Shown here one piece after another: positions 45,813-55,165 of a DNA stretch of 64,000 nucleotides (the first letter of the stretch is position 1; every line of letters starts with the position of its first letter). Position numbers and translations under genes: made by a program. Where the stretch lies: the NCBI RefSeq assembly GCF_036906915.1, contig NZ_JBAKHX010000035.1, forward strand, positions 1 through 64,000, given 5' to 3'. The notes beneath the pieces were generated by a model that had not been told where the DNA came from, made no database searches, and saw only the letters and a program-made list of their open reading frames with translations. This DNA comes from Phytohabitans sp036906915 (GTDB lineage: Bacteria; Actinomycetota; Actinomycetes; Mycobacteriales; Micromonosporaceae).

Positions 45813-46808
45813 TCACAAAAGGTCGACGACAGCTATCGTTCTCTCCACCAGGCTGCCGAGGTAGAGCAGTCCGCCGTGCTCGCGGACCCCAGTAACGAAG
45901 TGGTACCGGTCGCCGGTGCCCTGTAGGTCGGCGACCACCCGGCCGGTGCCGTCGACCGCCATCGCCCACGCCGTGCGTTCCGGGCCGGGTTGCAGGCGTT
46001 CCGGCAGCGCCCAGACCGTGCGGCGGATCAGCGGTGTGCGGGCGTGTGCCCAGTCGAGCAGCCGGTTGCGCGGGCTGCCGATGGCGATCCAGATCCGGCC
46101 GTCTGACCCCGTGCTCAGGTTGTCGGGAAACCCCGGCAGGTTGTCGACGAGCGTGTCGCGCTGCCCCGCCCGCGACCCTGTCAACCACAGTCGACTGAGC
46201 CGGTACGCGCCGGTCTCGGCAACGACCACATAGGACTCGTCGGCGGCCAGCGCCACGCCGTTGGCGAAGTGCAGCCCGTCCAGCAGCACGTCGACCGCCC
46301 CGTCGGGCGTGCGGCGCAGCAGCCGGCCGGTGCCGGAGTGCTCCAGCAGGTCGGCCCGCCAGTACGCGAGCGGGAAGCGGCGCGTGGAGTCGCTGAAGTA
46401 CACCGTGCCGTCGGTGGCGATCGCGGCGTTGTTGCACACGGTGAGCGCGTCGCCGGCCGGTATCAGGGCCTCGACCCGGCCCGACCGCGGATCGACGCGC
46501 AGCAGCCCGCGGTACGCGTCGCAGACCAGCAGCGCGCCGTCGGCGGCGATCTCGACGCCGAGCGGTCGCCCACCCGTTTCGGCTACCCGCCGGGGTGCGC
46601 CGCCGTCCGCGGGCAGCGCGAGGATGCGGCCGTCTTCGACGCCGGTGTAGACCGTGCCGTCGGGGTGGATGGCGACGTCTTCGGGGCCTGCGCCGTCGAC
46701 CGGGAGCAGGCGCGGCGCCGGCATCGGTGGCTCGCTGGCCGCCTGACGCGCCCGCGGCGGGGCCGCCGGTGGTGACCACACCACCGGCTGGATGCGCGGC
46801 CGGCTCAT
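45813..46808 (-). CDS. SMP-30/strictosidine-synthase-like beta-propeller protein
   Basis: A 331-residue six-bladed propeller protein. Repeating blades (VAIHPDGTVYTGVEDGRI, VEIAADGALLVCDAYRGLLRVD, GSDGRIWIAIGSPRN) and FANGVALAADESYVVVAETG match the SMP-30/gluconolactonase and strictosidine-synthase-like groups, which hydrolyse lactones or related esters at a metal site. No signal peptide is seen. The ATG (46806-46808) overlaps the stop of the NmrA-like gene, so they are coupled. Confidence 0.88.
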   Translation of the reverse strand: MSRPRIQPVVWSPPAAPPRARQAASEPPMPAPRLLPVDGAGPEDVAIHPDGTVYTGVEDGRILALPADGGAPRRVAETGGRPLGVEIAADGALLVCDAYRGLLRVDPRSGRVEALIPAGDALTVCNNAAIATDGTVYFSDSTRRFPLAYWRADLLEHSGTGRLLRRTPDGAVDVLLDGLHFANGVALAADESYVVVAETGAYRLSRLWLTGSRAGQRDTLVDNLPGFPDNLSTGSDGRIWIAIGSPRNRLLDWAHARTPLIRRTVWALPERLQPGPERTAWAMAVDGTGRVVADLQGTGDRYHFVTGVREHGGLLYLGSLVERTIAVVDLL

Positions 46809-47653
46809 GCGGGCCGGGCGAGCAGCTCGGCGAGGCTGGTCGCCGGGTGCCCGGCCACCTTGGCCACCGCGTCGCTGACCGGCAGGAACTCCCCGGACGC
46901 GATCGCCAGGTAGGTGCTGACCCAGGCGTCGACCTGCCACTTCGGCGCACCGTAGGAGGCGCGCGAGGTGTACGCCTCGTCGATGCTCTCGTCCTGGAAA
47001 GTCACCTGCCGTCCGGTCGCCTCGGTGAGCGCGGCGGCCATCTCGGCCATGCTCAGCGCCTCCGGGCCGGTGAGGTCGTACGTGACGCCCTCGTGCGCTT
47101 GGGGGGCCAGGAGTACCGCCACGGCCACGTCGGCGATGTCGTCCTGCGCCACCACGGCGGCGCGCCCATTACTGGCCGGCCCGCGGATCACTCCGTCGTC
47201 ACCGGCCATCATCGGTACGAAGTCCATGTACAGGTTGTCGCGCAGGAACGTGAAGGCCAGCCCGCTGGCGCGGATGTGCTGCTCGGTGGCCCAGTGATCG
47301 CGCGCAAGCGTAAACGTGGCGTCCGGCGCGGCGCCGAAGAACGACGTGTACACGAGCCTGGTGACCCCGGCGGCGGCCGCCGCGTCGACGAACGTCCGGT
47401 GCTGGGCGACCCGGTCGGGCTGCTCGGCGCCGGAAACCATGAACACCGTCTCCACGCCCTCCAGCGCCCGCCGCACCGCGCCGGCGTCGTCGTAGCTGGC
47501 CCGGACGACCTCGGCGCCGTCGAGCGCGGGCGCACGGTCTGGGTCGCGCACCACCAGCCGCTGGTTGACCCCGCGTTCGGCCAGCTGGCGGGCCACGCGC
47601 CCGCCGAGCCGCCCGGTTGCACCTGTAATCGCAAGAGCAGCGTCGATAGCCAT
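46805..47653 (-). CDS. NmrA-like / SDR-type NAD(P)-binding protein
   Basis: A 282-residue atypical short-chain dehydrogenase. AITGATGRLGGRVARQLAERG is the GxxGxxG dinucleotide-binding motif; VYTSFFGAAPDATF and HWATEQHIRASGLAFTFLRDNLYMD are typical of the NmrA/QOR2 branch that senses or uses NAD(P)H. I prefer ATG 47653, which has GGAGG eleven bases upstream, over ATG 47671, which has none. It forms an operon with the SMP-30-like gene and diverges from the MHS transporter. Confidence 0.9.
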   Translation of the reverse strand: MAIDAALAITGATGRLGGRVARQLAERGVNQRLVVRDPDRAPALDGAEVVRASYDDAGAVRRALEGVETVFMVSGAEQPDRVAQHRTFVDAAAAAGVTRLVYTSFFGAAPDATFTLARDHWATEQHIRASGLAFTFLRDNLYMDFVPMMAGDDGVIRGPASNGRAAVVAQDDIADVAVAVLLAPQAHEGVTYDLTGPEALSMAEMAAALTEATGRQVTFQDESIDEAYTSRASYGAPKWQVDAWVSTYLAIASGEFLPVSDAVAKVAGHPATSLAELLARPA

Positions 47654-47813
47654 GCCCGCATCATCCTCCATCGACTGCGTGGGTGCCGGTCACCGCCGGG
47701 ATACAACCGCTCGCCGACGCAACGGAACTGACACGCCCGGGAAGGGGCGTATACGGGCCCCAAACCTGGCACCCTGTTTGCAACCACCCCTTGCCCCGCC
47801 GGAGCGCCCTGGA

Positions 47814-49214
47814 TTGACCGCCCTTACCGCCACCGTCGAGCCTGTACCGGCCAGCGTCGAGCTGCGCCGAGTGGTGGCGGCGTCGCTGGTCGGCACCGCC
47901 CTAGAGTGGTACGACTTCTTCATCTACGGCACCGCCGCCGCGCTGGTCTTCGGGAAGATCTTCTTCCCCTCGTACGACGACTCGGTGGCCGTGCTGGCGT
48001 CGTTCGCGACGTTCGGCGTGGCGTTCCTGTTCCGCCCGTTAGGTGGCTTCTTCTTTGGCCGGCTCGGCGACCGGCTCGGCCGGCGCTCCACCCTGGTCCT
48101 GACCACGCTGCTGATGGGGTTCGCGACCGGTCTGATCGGGCTGCTGCCGACGTACGAGGAGATCGGCATCTGGGCCGCGGTGCTGCTGGTGCTGGCCCGG
48201 ATATGCCAGGGCCTCGGCGCGGGCGCGGAGTTCGGCGGCGCGTCCACGCTGCTGGCCGAGCACGCGCCACGCGGGCGCCGGGCCTACTACGCCTCCTTCG
48301 TGCAGACCGGCGTACAGGTCGGCCTGCTCACCGGCACGGTGGCGTTCCTGCTGGTCGGGCTGCTGGGCGAGCCGGCCATGCTGGCCTGGGGCTGGCGCAT
48401 CCCGTTCCTGGCCAGCTTCCTGATGGTGTTCGTCTCGCTGTACGTGCGACTGCGGGTCGCGGAGTCTCCGGTGTTCCTGGAGATGGAGCGTGACCGCACG
48501 GTCGTCGAGACCCCGGTGCGCGACACGCTGCGCCACTACCCGCGCAGCTTCCTGATCGGCGTCGGCGCGCACATCTGCGACACGGCGGTCGTCTACATCT
48601 ACAGCGCCTTCATGATCACGTATCTGACCACCGAGATCGGTGTCAGCCGCACGGTCGCGCTCACCGGCGTGATCCTGTTCAGCCTGGTGGTGATCGCGCT
48701 TCAGCCCGTGTACGGCGCGCTCGCCGACCGCATCGGCCGGCGCCCGCTCAACATCTTCAGCGTGCTCTTCACGGCGGCATTCGCGTTTCCGCTCTTCCTG
48801 CTGGTCGATACCGGGCAGCCAGTGGTCATCTGGCTGGCGCTGATCGTGGCGACCGCGCTGGGCTTCGCGCCGATGATCGCGGTACAGCCGATCTTCTACG
48901 CCGAGCTGTTCGGTGCCGGTGTGCGATACACGGGCTTCGCCGCCTCCCGCGAGGTCGGCGCCGCGGTTTCCGGCTTCTCGCCGCTGGTGGCCGCGGCGCT
49001 GCTCGCAGCCGGCGGCGGCTCGCCCTGGCTGGTGGCTGGCTGGATCGTGCTGACGGCGCTGGTGTCGCTCGTCGCGTTCGCGCTGTCGCGGGAGACCCGC
49101 GACGTCGACATCACCGCGAGCCACGCGCGCCAGCCCGCGCCGCTGGTATTTCAAGGACCTGTGATCGAGCCCGTGATGGAGCCCGAGCGCAGCCGCCGCG
49201 GGGTCGCGAGATAG
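47814..49214 (+). CDS. MHS-family proton symporter (MFS)
   Basis: A 466-residue, 12-helix transporter of the metabolite:H+ symporter group (ProP, KgtP, ShiA). Helix 1 has GTALEWYDFFIYGTAAALVF, characteristic of this family, and GRLGDRLGRRSTL is the MFS loop motif. Organic acids or betaines are usual substrates. I start at TTG 47814 with GGAG upstream, since no ATG or GTG precedes the conserved start with a ribosome site. The last 64 nt overlap the convergent GGDEF-EAL gene, where the C-terminus is a hydrophilic tail. Confidence 0.92.
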   Translation: MTALTATVEPVPASVELRRVVAASLVGTALEWYDFFIYGTAAALVFGKIFFPSYDDSVAVLASFATFGVAFLFRPLGGFFFGRLGDRLGRRSTLVLTTLLMGFATGLIGLLPTYEEIGIWAAVLLVLARICQGLGAGAEFGGASTLLAEHAPRGRRAYYASFVQTGVQVGLLTGTVAFLLVGLLGEPAMLAWGWRIPFLASFLMVFVSLYVRLRVAESPVFLEMERDRTVVETPVRDTLRHYPRSFLIGVGAHICDTAVVYIYSAFMITYLTTEIGVSRTVALTGVILFSLVVIALQPVYGALADRIGRRPLNIFSVLFTAAFAFPLFLLVDTGQPVVIWLALIVATALGFAPMIAVQPIFYAELFGAGVRYTGFAASREVGAAVSGFSPLVAAALLAAGGGSPWLVAGWIVLTALVSLVAFALSRETRDVDITASHARQPAPLVFQGPVIEPVMEPERSRRGVAR

Positions 49215-51547
49215 TCGCCCACCTCGTCGGGCTGGCCAGGCGGCGCGAAGTGGTACCCCTGCGCGAGTTGGCAGCCCAGCTCTCGCAGCAGGGCCGCCTG
49301 GCGGGGCGTCTCGACGCCCTCGGCGACCGTCGGCACACCGAGGCTCGACCCCAGGCCGAGGATGGCGCCGACGAACATCGCGCCGCGCTCGCCGCCGGCC
49401 TCCAGAGCGGCGGTGAACGTGTGGTCGATCTTCAAGATGTCGATCGGCAGCCGCTGGAGGTACGACAGCGACGAGTACCCGGTGCCGAAGTCGTCGACCG
49501 CGATCCGCACGCCGTGCTCCCGCAGCTGAGTAAGGCTCTGCTGGGCGAGCTGGCCGGTCGTGCTCGAGGCGCCCACCAGCACGGTCTCGGTGATCTCGAC
49601 GATCAGGGCCTCGGGCGGGACGTCCTGCTCGCGGAGCATCGCCAGCACATCCGGTGCGAACCCGGGTGCCGCGAGCTGCCGGCCCGACACGTTGACGCTG
49701 ACCGCGACCGCGTGGCGCGTATGCCATCGACTGGCGTGCGCGCACGCGTCTCGCATCACCTTGGCGCCGACCTCGACGACCAGCCCGACGTCTTCGGCCA
49801 CCGAGATGAACTGGCTGGGTGGCACCTGACGTCCGTCCGCTGTGGACCATCGCAGCAGCGCCTCCAGAGCCACCGGCTGGCCGCTGACCAGGTCGACGAT
49901 CGGCTGGTACACCACGGTGAGCGCGTCGCCAGCGAGCGCCGCGCGCAGGCCGGCGGCCAGCTCGGCGTACTGGAGGCGGGCCTCCAGCATCGCCGGGCAG
50001 AACTGCACAACCTGGTTCTTGCCGGCCTCCTTCGCCGCGTAGAGCGCGAGGTCGGCGTCGCGGAGCGCCTCGGCGGGGTCGGTGCGCTCCGGGCCGAGGA
50101 CGAGCAGCCCGCCGCTCGCGGCCAGGTAGATCTGGCGGCCGGCGAGCGGGTACGCCTCGCGGATCGACTCAATGACGCGGGCGGCGGCGCGGTGACAGGC
50201 CGCCGGCGTGACGTCGACGAACAGCAGTGCGAACTCGTCGCCGCCCAGCCGGGCGATCGTGTCGACGATGCCAGCGGCGGCGTGCAGGCGCTGCGCCACC
50301 CGTACCAGAAGCTCGTCGCCGACGGGGTGGCCGAGCGTGTCGTTGACGTGTTTGAAGCCGTCGAGGTCGACGAGCAGCAGGCCGGCGGGCGGCCGGTCGG
50401 GTTCGAGCATCAGGCGTTCCAACCGCTCGGCGAGGACCGCCCGGTTGGCGAGGCCGGTGAGCGGGTCGTGGTGCGCCCGGTGGGCCAGCTCGCGCTGGAG
50501 CGACTGCTGCTCTTCGAGCGCCTGCTGGAGCGCGTTCGACTGCACCACGAGCGCGGCGGACTGGACGTTCATCGCGTCCGCCCGGCGGCTCGCGAGCCTG
50601 GCGAACAGCCCCAGCCGCACCACGAGCAGCACAAGTAGCAGGCAGGTAAGTACCGACGCGCCGACGAGCGCGGGCACCGCGTCTGGCGATACCAGGCCGC
50701 CGGAGGTGAGCAGGCCGATGAGGGGCACTACGGGAGCGAGCAGCGCGAGCAGGACGAAGGTGACGAACCGGATGCGCGGCAGGCCGTCTTCGGGAAGGTC
50801 GGTGTCCAGCGCCCGATACCCCTCGCCGTACGACGGGTGCAGCGCGGCGGCCGCCACGAGCACGCCGACCACCTGCCACGCGACGTGGATCAGGCCTCCC
50901 GGCTGGAAGGCGTCGAAGCCATCGCTGCCGAGCCGGGTGATCGAGAAAAGGTCGGCCACGAGCACCGTGACCCCGGCTGCGGCGAGCAGGTACATACTGC
51001 CGGTGCGCGAACGGGCGGCCGACACGACACGGACCACGCAGCTCAGCATCAGCAGGTCGAGCACCGCGAACGAGACCGCGACCCCGGCCTCTGCCGAGTT
51101 GGGCGTCCGCTCACCCAGGGACGGCTCGATCAGGAACGCCCACGCCACGATCGCGAGCCCGGCCGCGACGATGCCGGCGTCGAGAAAGTTCTGCTCGGTG
51201 GGCTGGGCACGGCGTACCCCGAAGAGCAGGATGAGCCCCACGAGGAACAACGCGTACCGCGTGGCCAGCGCGATCACCCACGCCCACTCGGACAGGTCGG
51301 CGGCGGGCACGATGTGCAGCGCCGCGCTCGCCATGCCGAGGCCCGAGCTCGTGAGCACGACCCACCAGCCGGAGCGGTGCCGGGCGTCGCGGCGGGTCAG
51401 CGCGTACGTCGCCAGCGCCAGCGCCACCAACTGGGTCAGGGTCCAGGTCGGGGCGGCCCAGCGGCCGGGAAGCCACCACGCGACGAGCACCAGGGCGAGG
51501 CCACCGGCCAAGACGGACAGCCACGCGCGGTGTGACGCACCGACCAC
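49151..51547 (-). CDS. Membrane-bound GGDEF-EAL cyclic-di-GMP protein
   Basis: A 798-residue protein. About eight N-terminal helices (to ~residue 310) form a putative sensor, followed by a short coiled coil (QSNALQQALEEQQSLQREL). The GGDEF domain has intact GGDEF at 435-439, so diguanylate cyclase activity is possible. The EAL domain has EAL at 562-564, DDFGTGYSSL and EGVET, so phosphodiesterase activity is also possible. The start is GTG at 51545-51547, with AGGAGG 13 nt upstream, a rather long spacing. The gap of about 300 nt to the next gene shows no clear element. Confidence 0.95.
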   Translation of the reverse strand: MVGASHRAWLSVLAGGLALVLVAWWLPGRWAAPTWTLTQLVALALATYALTRRDARHRSGWWVVLTSSGLGMASAALHIVPAADLSEWAWVIALATRYALFLVGLILLFGVRRAQPTEQNFLDAGIVAAGLAIVAWAFLIEPSLGERTPNSAEAGVAVSFAVLDLLMLSCVVRVVSAARSRTGSMYLLAAAGVTVLVADLFSITRLGSDGFDAFQPGGLIHVAWQVVGVLVAAAALHPSYGEGYRALDTDLPEDGLPRIRFVTFVLLALLAPVVPLIGLLTSGGLVSPDAVPALVGASVLTCLLLVLLVVRLGLFARLASRRADAMNVQSAALVVQSNALQQALEEQQSLQRELAHRAHHDPLTGLANRAVLAERLERLMLEPDRPPAGLLLVDLDGFKHVNDTLGHPVGDELLVRVAQRLHAAAGIVDTIARLGGDEFALLFVDVTPAACHRAAARVIESIREAYPLAGRQIYLAASGGLLVLGPERTDPAEALRDADLALYAAKEAGKNQVVQFCPAMLEARLQYAELAAGLRAALAGDALTVVYQPIVDLVSGQPVALEALLRWSTADGRQVPPSQFISVAEDVGLVVEVGAKVMRDACAHASRWHTRHAVAVSVNVSGRQLAAPGFAPDVLAMLREQDVPPEALIVEITETVLVGASSTTGQLAQQSLTQLREHGVRIAVDDFGTGYSSLSYLQRLPIDILKIDHTFTAALEAGGERGAMFVGAILGLGSSLGVPTVAEGVETPRQAALLRELGCQLAQGYHFAPPGQPDEVGDYLATPRRLRSGSITGSITGP

Positions 51548-51844
51548 GATCTGTTCCGTTCCTCCTGTGCGAAGTTCAGGACCCCCTGTGCCGCCTTACG
51601 CTGCGGCGCCCCCGCCGGTTCACCACGAAGCAGAGCTATACATAGCGTGAACGCATGCCGCCGTGAGTTTACTGTCTCGACGGGTTTTTGGGGACGATCC
51701 GGCCAATCGGTCAGGTTGTGGTCGTGGCGGCGGCAATCGATGATGGTTATGAGCCGCCGCAAGGCGCATGACCCGTGCGGGCGGAGCGAGCGCCAGCTAG
51801 CACGGTCATGGCTCACAGGCGCATGGCTGTCACGGGAGGCCGCT

Positions 51845-52177
51845 ATGGGGCACGAGATCATTCATCAGCCGCGGCTGGCGTGGGATGGCGCCCGCGCGTT
51901 CGTCGCCGCTGCCGACACCGACCACCTGTACCCGTGGTTGGGTCGCCGGCTCGCGACACTGCTCGGGCCGGCGTACCGCGAAGCGCTCAGTGAATCGCGG
52001 TGGCTGGTCCGGTTGGCGGAGCGCGAGGACGCGCCGTTCCTCGAGACAGCCAAGTGGCGCGCCCGTCTCGACGACGCGCTCCGGTACCACCCTGAGCTCG
52101 CGGACGGCCTGCGTGCCCTCACCGCCGACGTGGTTTTCCGGATGTCCGCGCCAGGCAAGGCAGCCGGCCTAGGGTAG
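51845..52177 (+). CDS. Small protein of unknown function
   Basis: A 110-residue soluble protein, rich in Ala, Leu, Arg and Trp, with no recognised motif. The start ATG 51845 has a strong GGGAGG site (51834-51839) five bases upstream, which supports translation; the in-frame extension to 51647 crosses sequence without coding character. It diverges from the GGDEF-EAL gene. A role in the same signalling is only a guess from position. Confidence 0.65.
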   Translation: MGHEIIHQPRLAWDGARAFVAAADTDHLYPWLGRRLATLLGPAYREALSESRWLVRLAEREDAPFLETAKWRARLDDALRYHPELADGLRALTADVVFRMSAPGKAAGLG

Positions 52178-52274
52178 ACCCAGCCCCGCTGCGCAATGTG
52201 GACATGCTCCGCGCGGACCGGCTCGACCGCCAGGCGTCACCTGCCTAACGTTCCTAGTAAGGGGGCGTTAAGGG

Positions 52275-52553
52275 ATGATTGACGAAATGGAACTGCAGCG
52301 TGACCTCTCCCGGGCCACGCTGGCGCTGGAGCGGGCCGAGCAGTTCCTCGACCGCTACGACGAGGCGCATGCCGCGCTGCTCGGCATGGCGCCAGGCTGG
52401 GATTCACCACTGACGCTGACGGTGCGCGACGGCCGGCTGGCGATCGCCCGAGTCGCCGCGTACGTCCGGGCGCTGGTGGGCGAAGTCGAGGGCATCGAGG
52501 GCCTACCGGTGCGCCCACTGGCCCTTACCTCCCAAGGCGACCCGGGGGAGTAG
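52275..52553 (+). CDS. Small helical protein of unknown function
   Basis: A 92-residue protein whose first half (MELQRDLSRATLALERAEQF) is predicted helical and acidic. No family is recognised. The ATG at 52275 lies nine bases after a GGGGG run; ATG 52287 is an alternative start. It lies 97 nt after the preceding small gene and convergent to the AraC gene. Confidence 0.55.
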   Translation: MIDEMELQRDLSRATLALERAEQFLDRYDEAHAALLGMAPGWDSPLTLTVRDGRLAIARVAAYVRALVGEVEGIEGLPVRPLALTSQGDPGE

Positions 52554-52607
52554 CGAGCGGCAAGTTGGTCTCCTCCACGGTGGACCCGCGGTACGACTGC
52601 GCCTCGA

Positions 52608-53609
52608 TCATCCGGTCCTGCGGCGCAGCGTCTGGAAGGGGAGATCGCCATACTGCGCGCGGTACGCCCGCGCGAAGCGACCCAGATGCGTGAACCCCCA
52701 CCGGTGCGCCACGCTGGCGACGGTCGCGGGCCCGCGACCGGCGGCGGACATGTCGGCGTGTACCCGCTCCAACCGCACCCGGCGCAGATACGCCATCGGC
52801 GGCATACCCATGTACTCCCGGAATCCCTCCTGGAGGCTGCGCACGCTCACGCCCGCGACCTTGGCAAGATCGTTCACCGTGAACGGCGCGTCCGGCGTCG
52901 CCTCGATCGCGTCGACCGCCCGCTGGACGCTCGGTGGCCGGGGCGGCGGCGCCGGCCGGCACAGCTCCTCGCGGTACGGATGGTCGGCGGTCATCAGCAG
53001 CCCGGCCAGCACGCTGCGGGTGAGCTGGCTGGCGACCTGTGGCTGACTGATCAACCCATCGGGGTTGTCCATCTCCGCCCGCACCAGGGTGAGCAGCCGC
53101 GCCAGGCTCCGGCCCGGCCCGGTCGTGAGGTCGACCTCCGGTCCGAGTCGCAGGGGACCCTGGATCGCGCGGCCCAGCATGCTCTCCAGTTCCGCCTCCA
53201 GCGCCCGGGTGTCAATCTTGACGGCGAGCAGCCGCAGGCCGGCGCTCATCCATGGCAGGCGTACCAAACCTTCCGGCTGGTAGAGCGAGCCGCGCTCCGG
53301 GCCCGCCGTAAACGCCCGGCCGCCGTGCTCGCTCTCCAGGAAGCCGAGAATCGGCACGTTGAGGTGGTACGACTGGCGGTGCTCGCACGCCATCGACACC
53401 TCGGTGCCGAAGCCGACGTCGCCCACCGTCACCGGGCCGAGCCGGGTCACGGTGATGTCGAACGTGAACCCCGTGCCGCCGGCCGGCACGTCGAGGGTCA
53501 GCGGGTGAAAGAACTCGTGACAGAGGGCGCGCGTCTCGTCCACGTCGGACGTACGGAAAGATACCGGGCCGAACGACGAGAAGGGTTCTCCCTCAGTGTC
53601 CGTGCCCAT
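52608..53609 (-). CDS. AraC-family transcriptional regulator
   Basis: A 333-residue activator-type protein. The N-terminal part (about 15-200) matches the AraC-binding-like cupin domain seen in ripA/EutR-like members. The C-terminal double HTH spans about 226-333, with FTVNDLAKVAGVSVRSLQEGF and MAYLRRVRLERVH, then VASVAHRWGFTHLGRFARAYR. No ligand is evident. It lies 54 nt after the IMPase-like gene in the same direction, so it may be the last gene of that transcript or independent. Confidence 0.93.
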   Translation of the reverse strand: MGTDTEGEPFSSFGPVSFRTSDVDETRALCHEFFHPLTLDVPAGGTGFTFDITVTRLGPVTVGDVGFGTEVSMACEHRQSYHLNVPILGFLESEHGGRAFTAGPERGSLYQPEGLVRLPWMSAGLRLLAVKIDTRALEAELESMLGRAIQGPLRLGPEVDLTTGPGRSLARLLTLVRAEMDNPDGLISQPQVASQLTRSVLAGLLMTADHPYREELCRPAPPPRPPSVQRAVDAIEATPDAPFTVNDLAKVAGVSVRSLQEGFREYMGMPPMAYLRRVRLERVHADMSAAGRGPATVASVAHRWGFTHLGRFARAYRAQYGDLPFQTLRRRTG

Positions 53610-53663
53610 ACACGGAGTATTTTCCTGTGCCGCGAGCCCGTCAACACGTGTACCCGTTTGGCG

Positions 53664-54488
53664 TCACGGTGCCACGGTCACGGCAGCGAGCAACTGATCC
53701 AACAGCGCGGTGTTGGCGGCGGCGACGAAGGTGATGCGACTATCGCGGTCGAACGAGAGGGGGAGCGGGTCGCCGTCCAGGTCGGTAGCGACGGCGCCGG
53801 CGCACGTAGCGATGTGGAGCCCGGGTATCAGATCACGGGGCGGAAAGCCCTTGATCGACTCGACCACCGCCTCGCACTGACCAGAGCCGACCTTTGCGAT
53901 GTCGAGCGGACCACCGTAGTTGAGGAAAAGGCTTGACCGGGTGCCCAGAATCCGTTGCATGGCAGAAGTGGTTCGGCGTGTGAACGTCGCGGAATAGGAC
54001 ACTATGAAGGCTGACGCGAGGTCGTCGATCTTCGAGGGAGCCATGACGCGGCCGTTCCGAGTCGCCGCGCCGTTCTTCGCGACGAAATGACATCCGGTAA
54101 AAATCTCGTAGATCCGCGAGTAGATCGGAACACCTCTGCTCCGATCGATGAGCGAAATGGCTGTCGACGCGAGCGGATAGCCTCGCGCGACCATGTCCGA
54201 GCCATCGATCGGGTCGACGATGACCAGGTAATCATCGCCGCCCCCGATCACAAAATCGTCTGACTCCTCGCTGCTCACCACGGCGCTGATACCGGAGCGT
54301 TCGAGCGCCCGGACTATCCGCTGTTCAGCCATTGTGTCGAAGGCGTGAGTGGTGTCGCCGTCGATTTTGGTCCTCAAGGCGGACAGCCCATGCATGGTCT
54401 CGACTCGGCGCCTGACCTCCGTGCCCAGTTCTTCGAACTCCTCGGCCAGAATCAAATCTACTTTGTCGATGCGTCGGTCGTGGTCCAC
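53664..54488 (-). CDS. Inositol monophosphatase-like phosphatase
   Basis: A 274-residue member of the Mg/Li-sensitive phosphatase superfamily. Metal-binding motifs are SSEES (72-76) and DPIDGSD (92-98); the later D site is in GGPLDIAKVGSG. It may act on inositol phosphates, histidinol phosphate, fructose bisphosphate or PAP; specificity is not clear. The start is GTG (54486-54488) with AGGAG about eight bases upstream. It overlaps by 31 nt the methyltransferase gene, third in a tightly packed operon of lower GC than its surroundings. Confidence 0.88.
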   Translation of the reverse strand: MDHDRRIDKVDLILAEEFEELGTEVRRRVETMHGLSALRTKIDGDTTHAFDTMAEQRIVRALERSGISAVVSSEESDDFVIGGGDDYLVIVDPIDGSDMVARGYPLASTAISLIDRSRGVPIYSRIYEIFTGCHFVAKNGAATRNGRVMAPSKIDDLASAFIVSYSATFTRRTTSAMQRILGTRSSLFLNYGGPLDIAKVGSGQCEAVVESIKGFPPRDLIPGLHIATCAGAVATDLDGDPLPLSFDRDSRITFVAAANTALLDQLLAAVTVAP

Positions 54489-55165
54489 TCTTTCGTCTCC
54501 TGTGGAAGTGCGAGCCTGCGAGCTTCAACTATGTATACGCCATACTCCGTGATCGGTGTGCCGAGCCGAGCCAGCCGTTCGCCCGACAGGATGCCCGCGG
54601 ACTTCGTCAAGGCGTACTCGACCCGAACCTCGAAGCCGTCGCGGCGCAGCAGTTCCGCGGTGGCTTCGGGTTCGAGGAAGCCGAAGTGGGTGAACAGAAG
54701 TACACCGGCTGGGCGAAGGAGCCCAGCGGCGCTTCGGCAGAGCCATTCGATGAAATCCCTGCCTCCAGGGCCCCCATCATTCGCCAGTCGGACCCAAGAC
54801 GCCCCGCCTGCCGGATACGCGGTAGGCAACTGCGGTGGGTTCGAGATCACGAGGTCGAACGGCCCAAGATCGGCAGCCGTCGTGGCGTCCGTCACGGTAG
54901 CCATGACGCGGTCGGACAGGTCGTTGACAACCGCGTTGCGTTGACACAGCCGGACCGCCTCTGGGTTTATGTCGATCGCATGCACGCGTACCCCGCGCCG
55001 GGCCAGGCGAAGGGCCAGGAGGCCGGCTCCACATCCGACTACGAGCGTGTCCCGGCATGCGATCCGATCCGAGTATGCGGCCAGGCAGGTGGTGTCAGCA
55101 CCGGGGACCGCAACCGAGTCGGTCAATATGACCAGAAGATCATCGTGGAGCGCCAGTTTGAGCAC
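54458..55165 (-). CDS. Class I SAM-dependent methyltransferase, HemK/PrmC-like
   Basis: A 235-residue enzyme. SAM-binding motif I is VVGCGAG (42-48), motif II ends in the acidic D of HAIDIN, and the catalytic-type motif is SNPPQLP (108-114), as in N-methyltransferases acting on glutamine, adenine or small amines. The target is unknown. The start is GTG with GGAGGAG five bases upstream. It overlaps the preceding membrane-protein gene by 26 nt and the IMPase-like gene by 31 nt, strong evidence for one operon. Confidence 0.88.
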   Translation of the reverse strand: MLKLALHDDLLVILTDSVAVPGADTTCLAAYSDRIACRDTLVVGCGAGLLALRLARRGVRVHAIDINPEAVRLCQRNAVVNDLSDRVMATVTDATTAADLGPFDLVISNPPQLPTAYPAGGASWVRLANDGGPGGRDFIEWLCRSAAGLLRPAGVLLFTHFGFLEPEATAELLRRDGFEVRVEYALTKSAGILSGERLARLGTPITEYGVYIVEARRLALPQETKEWTTTDASTK

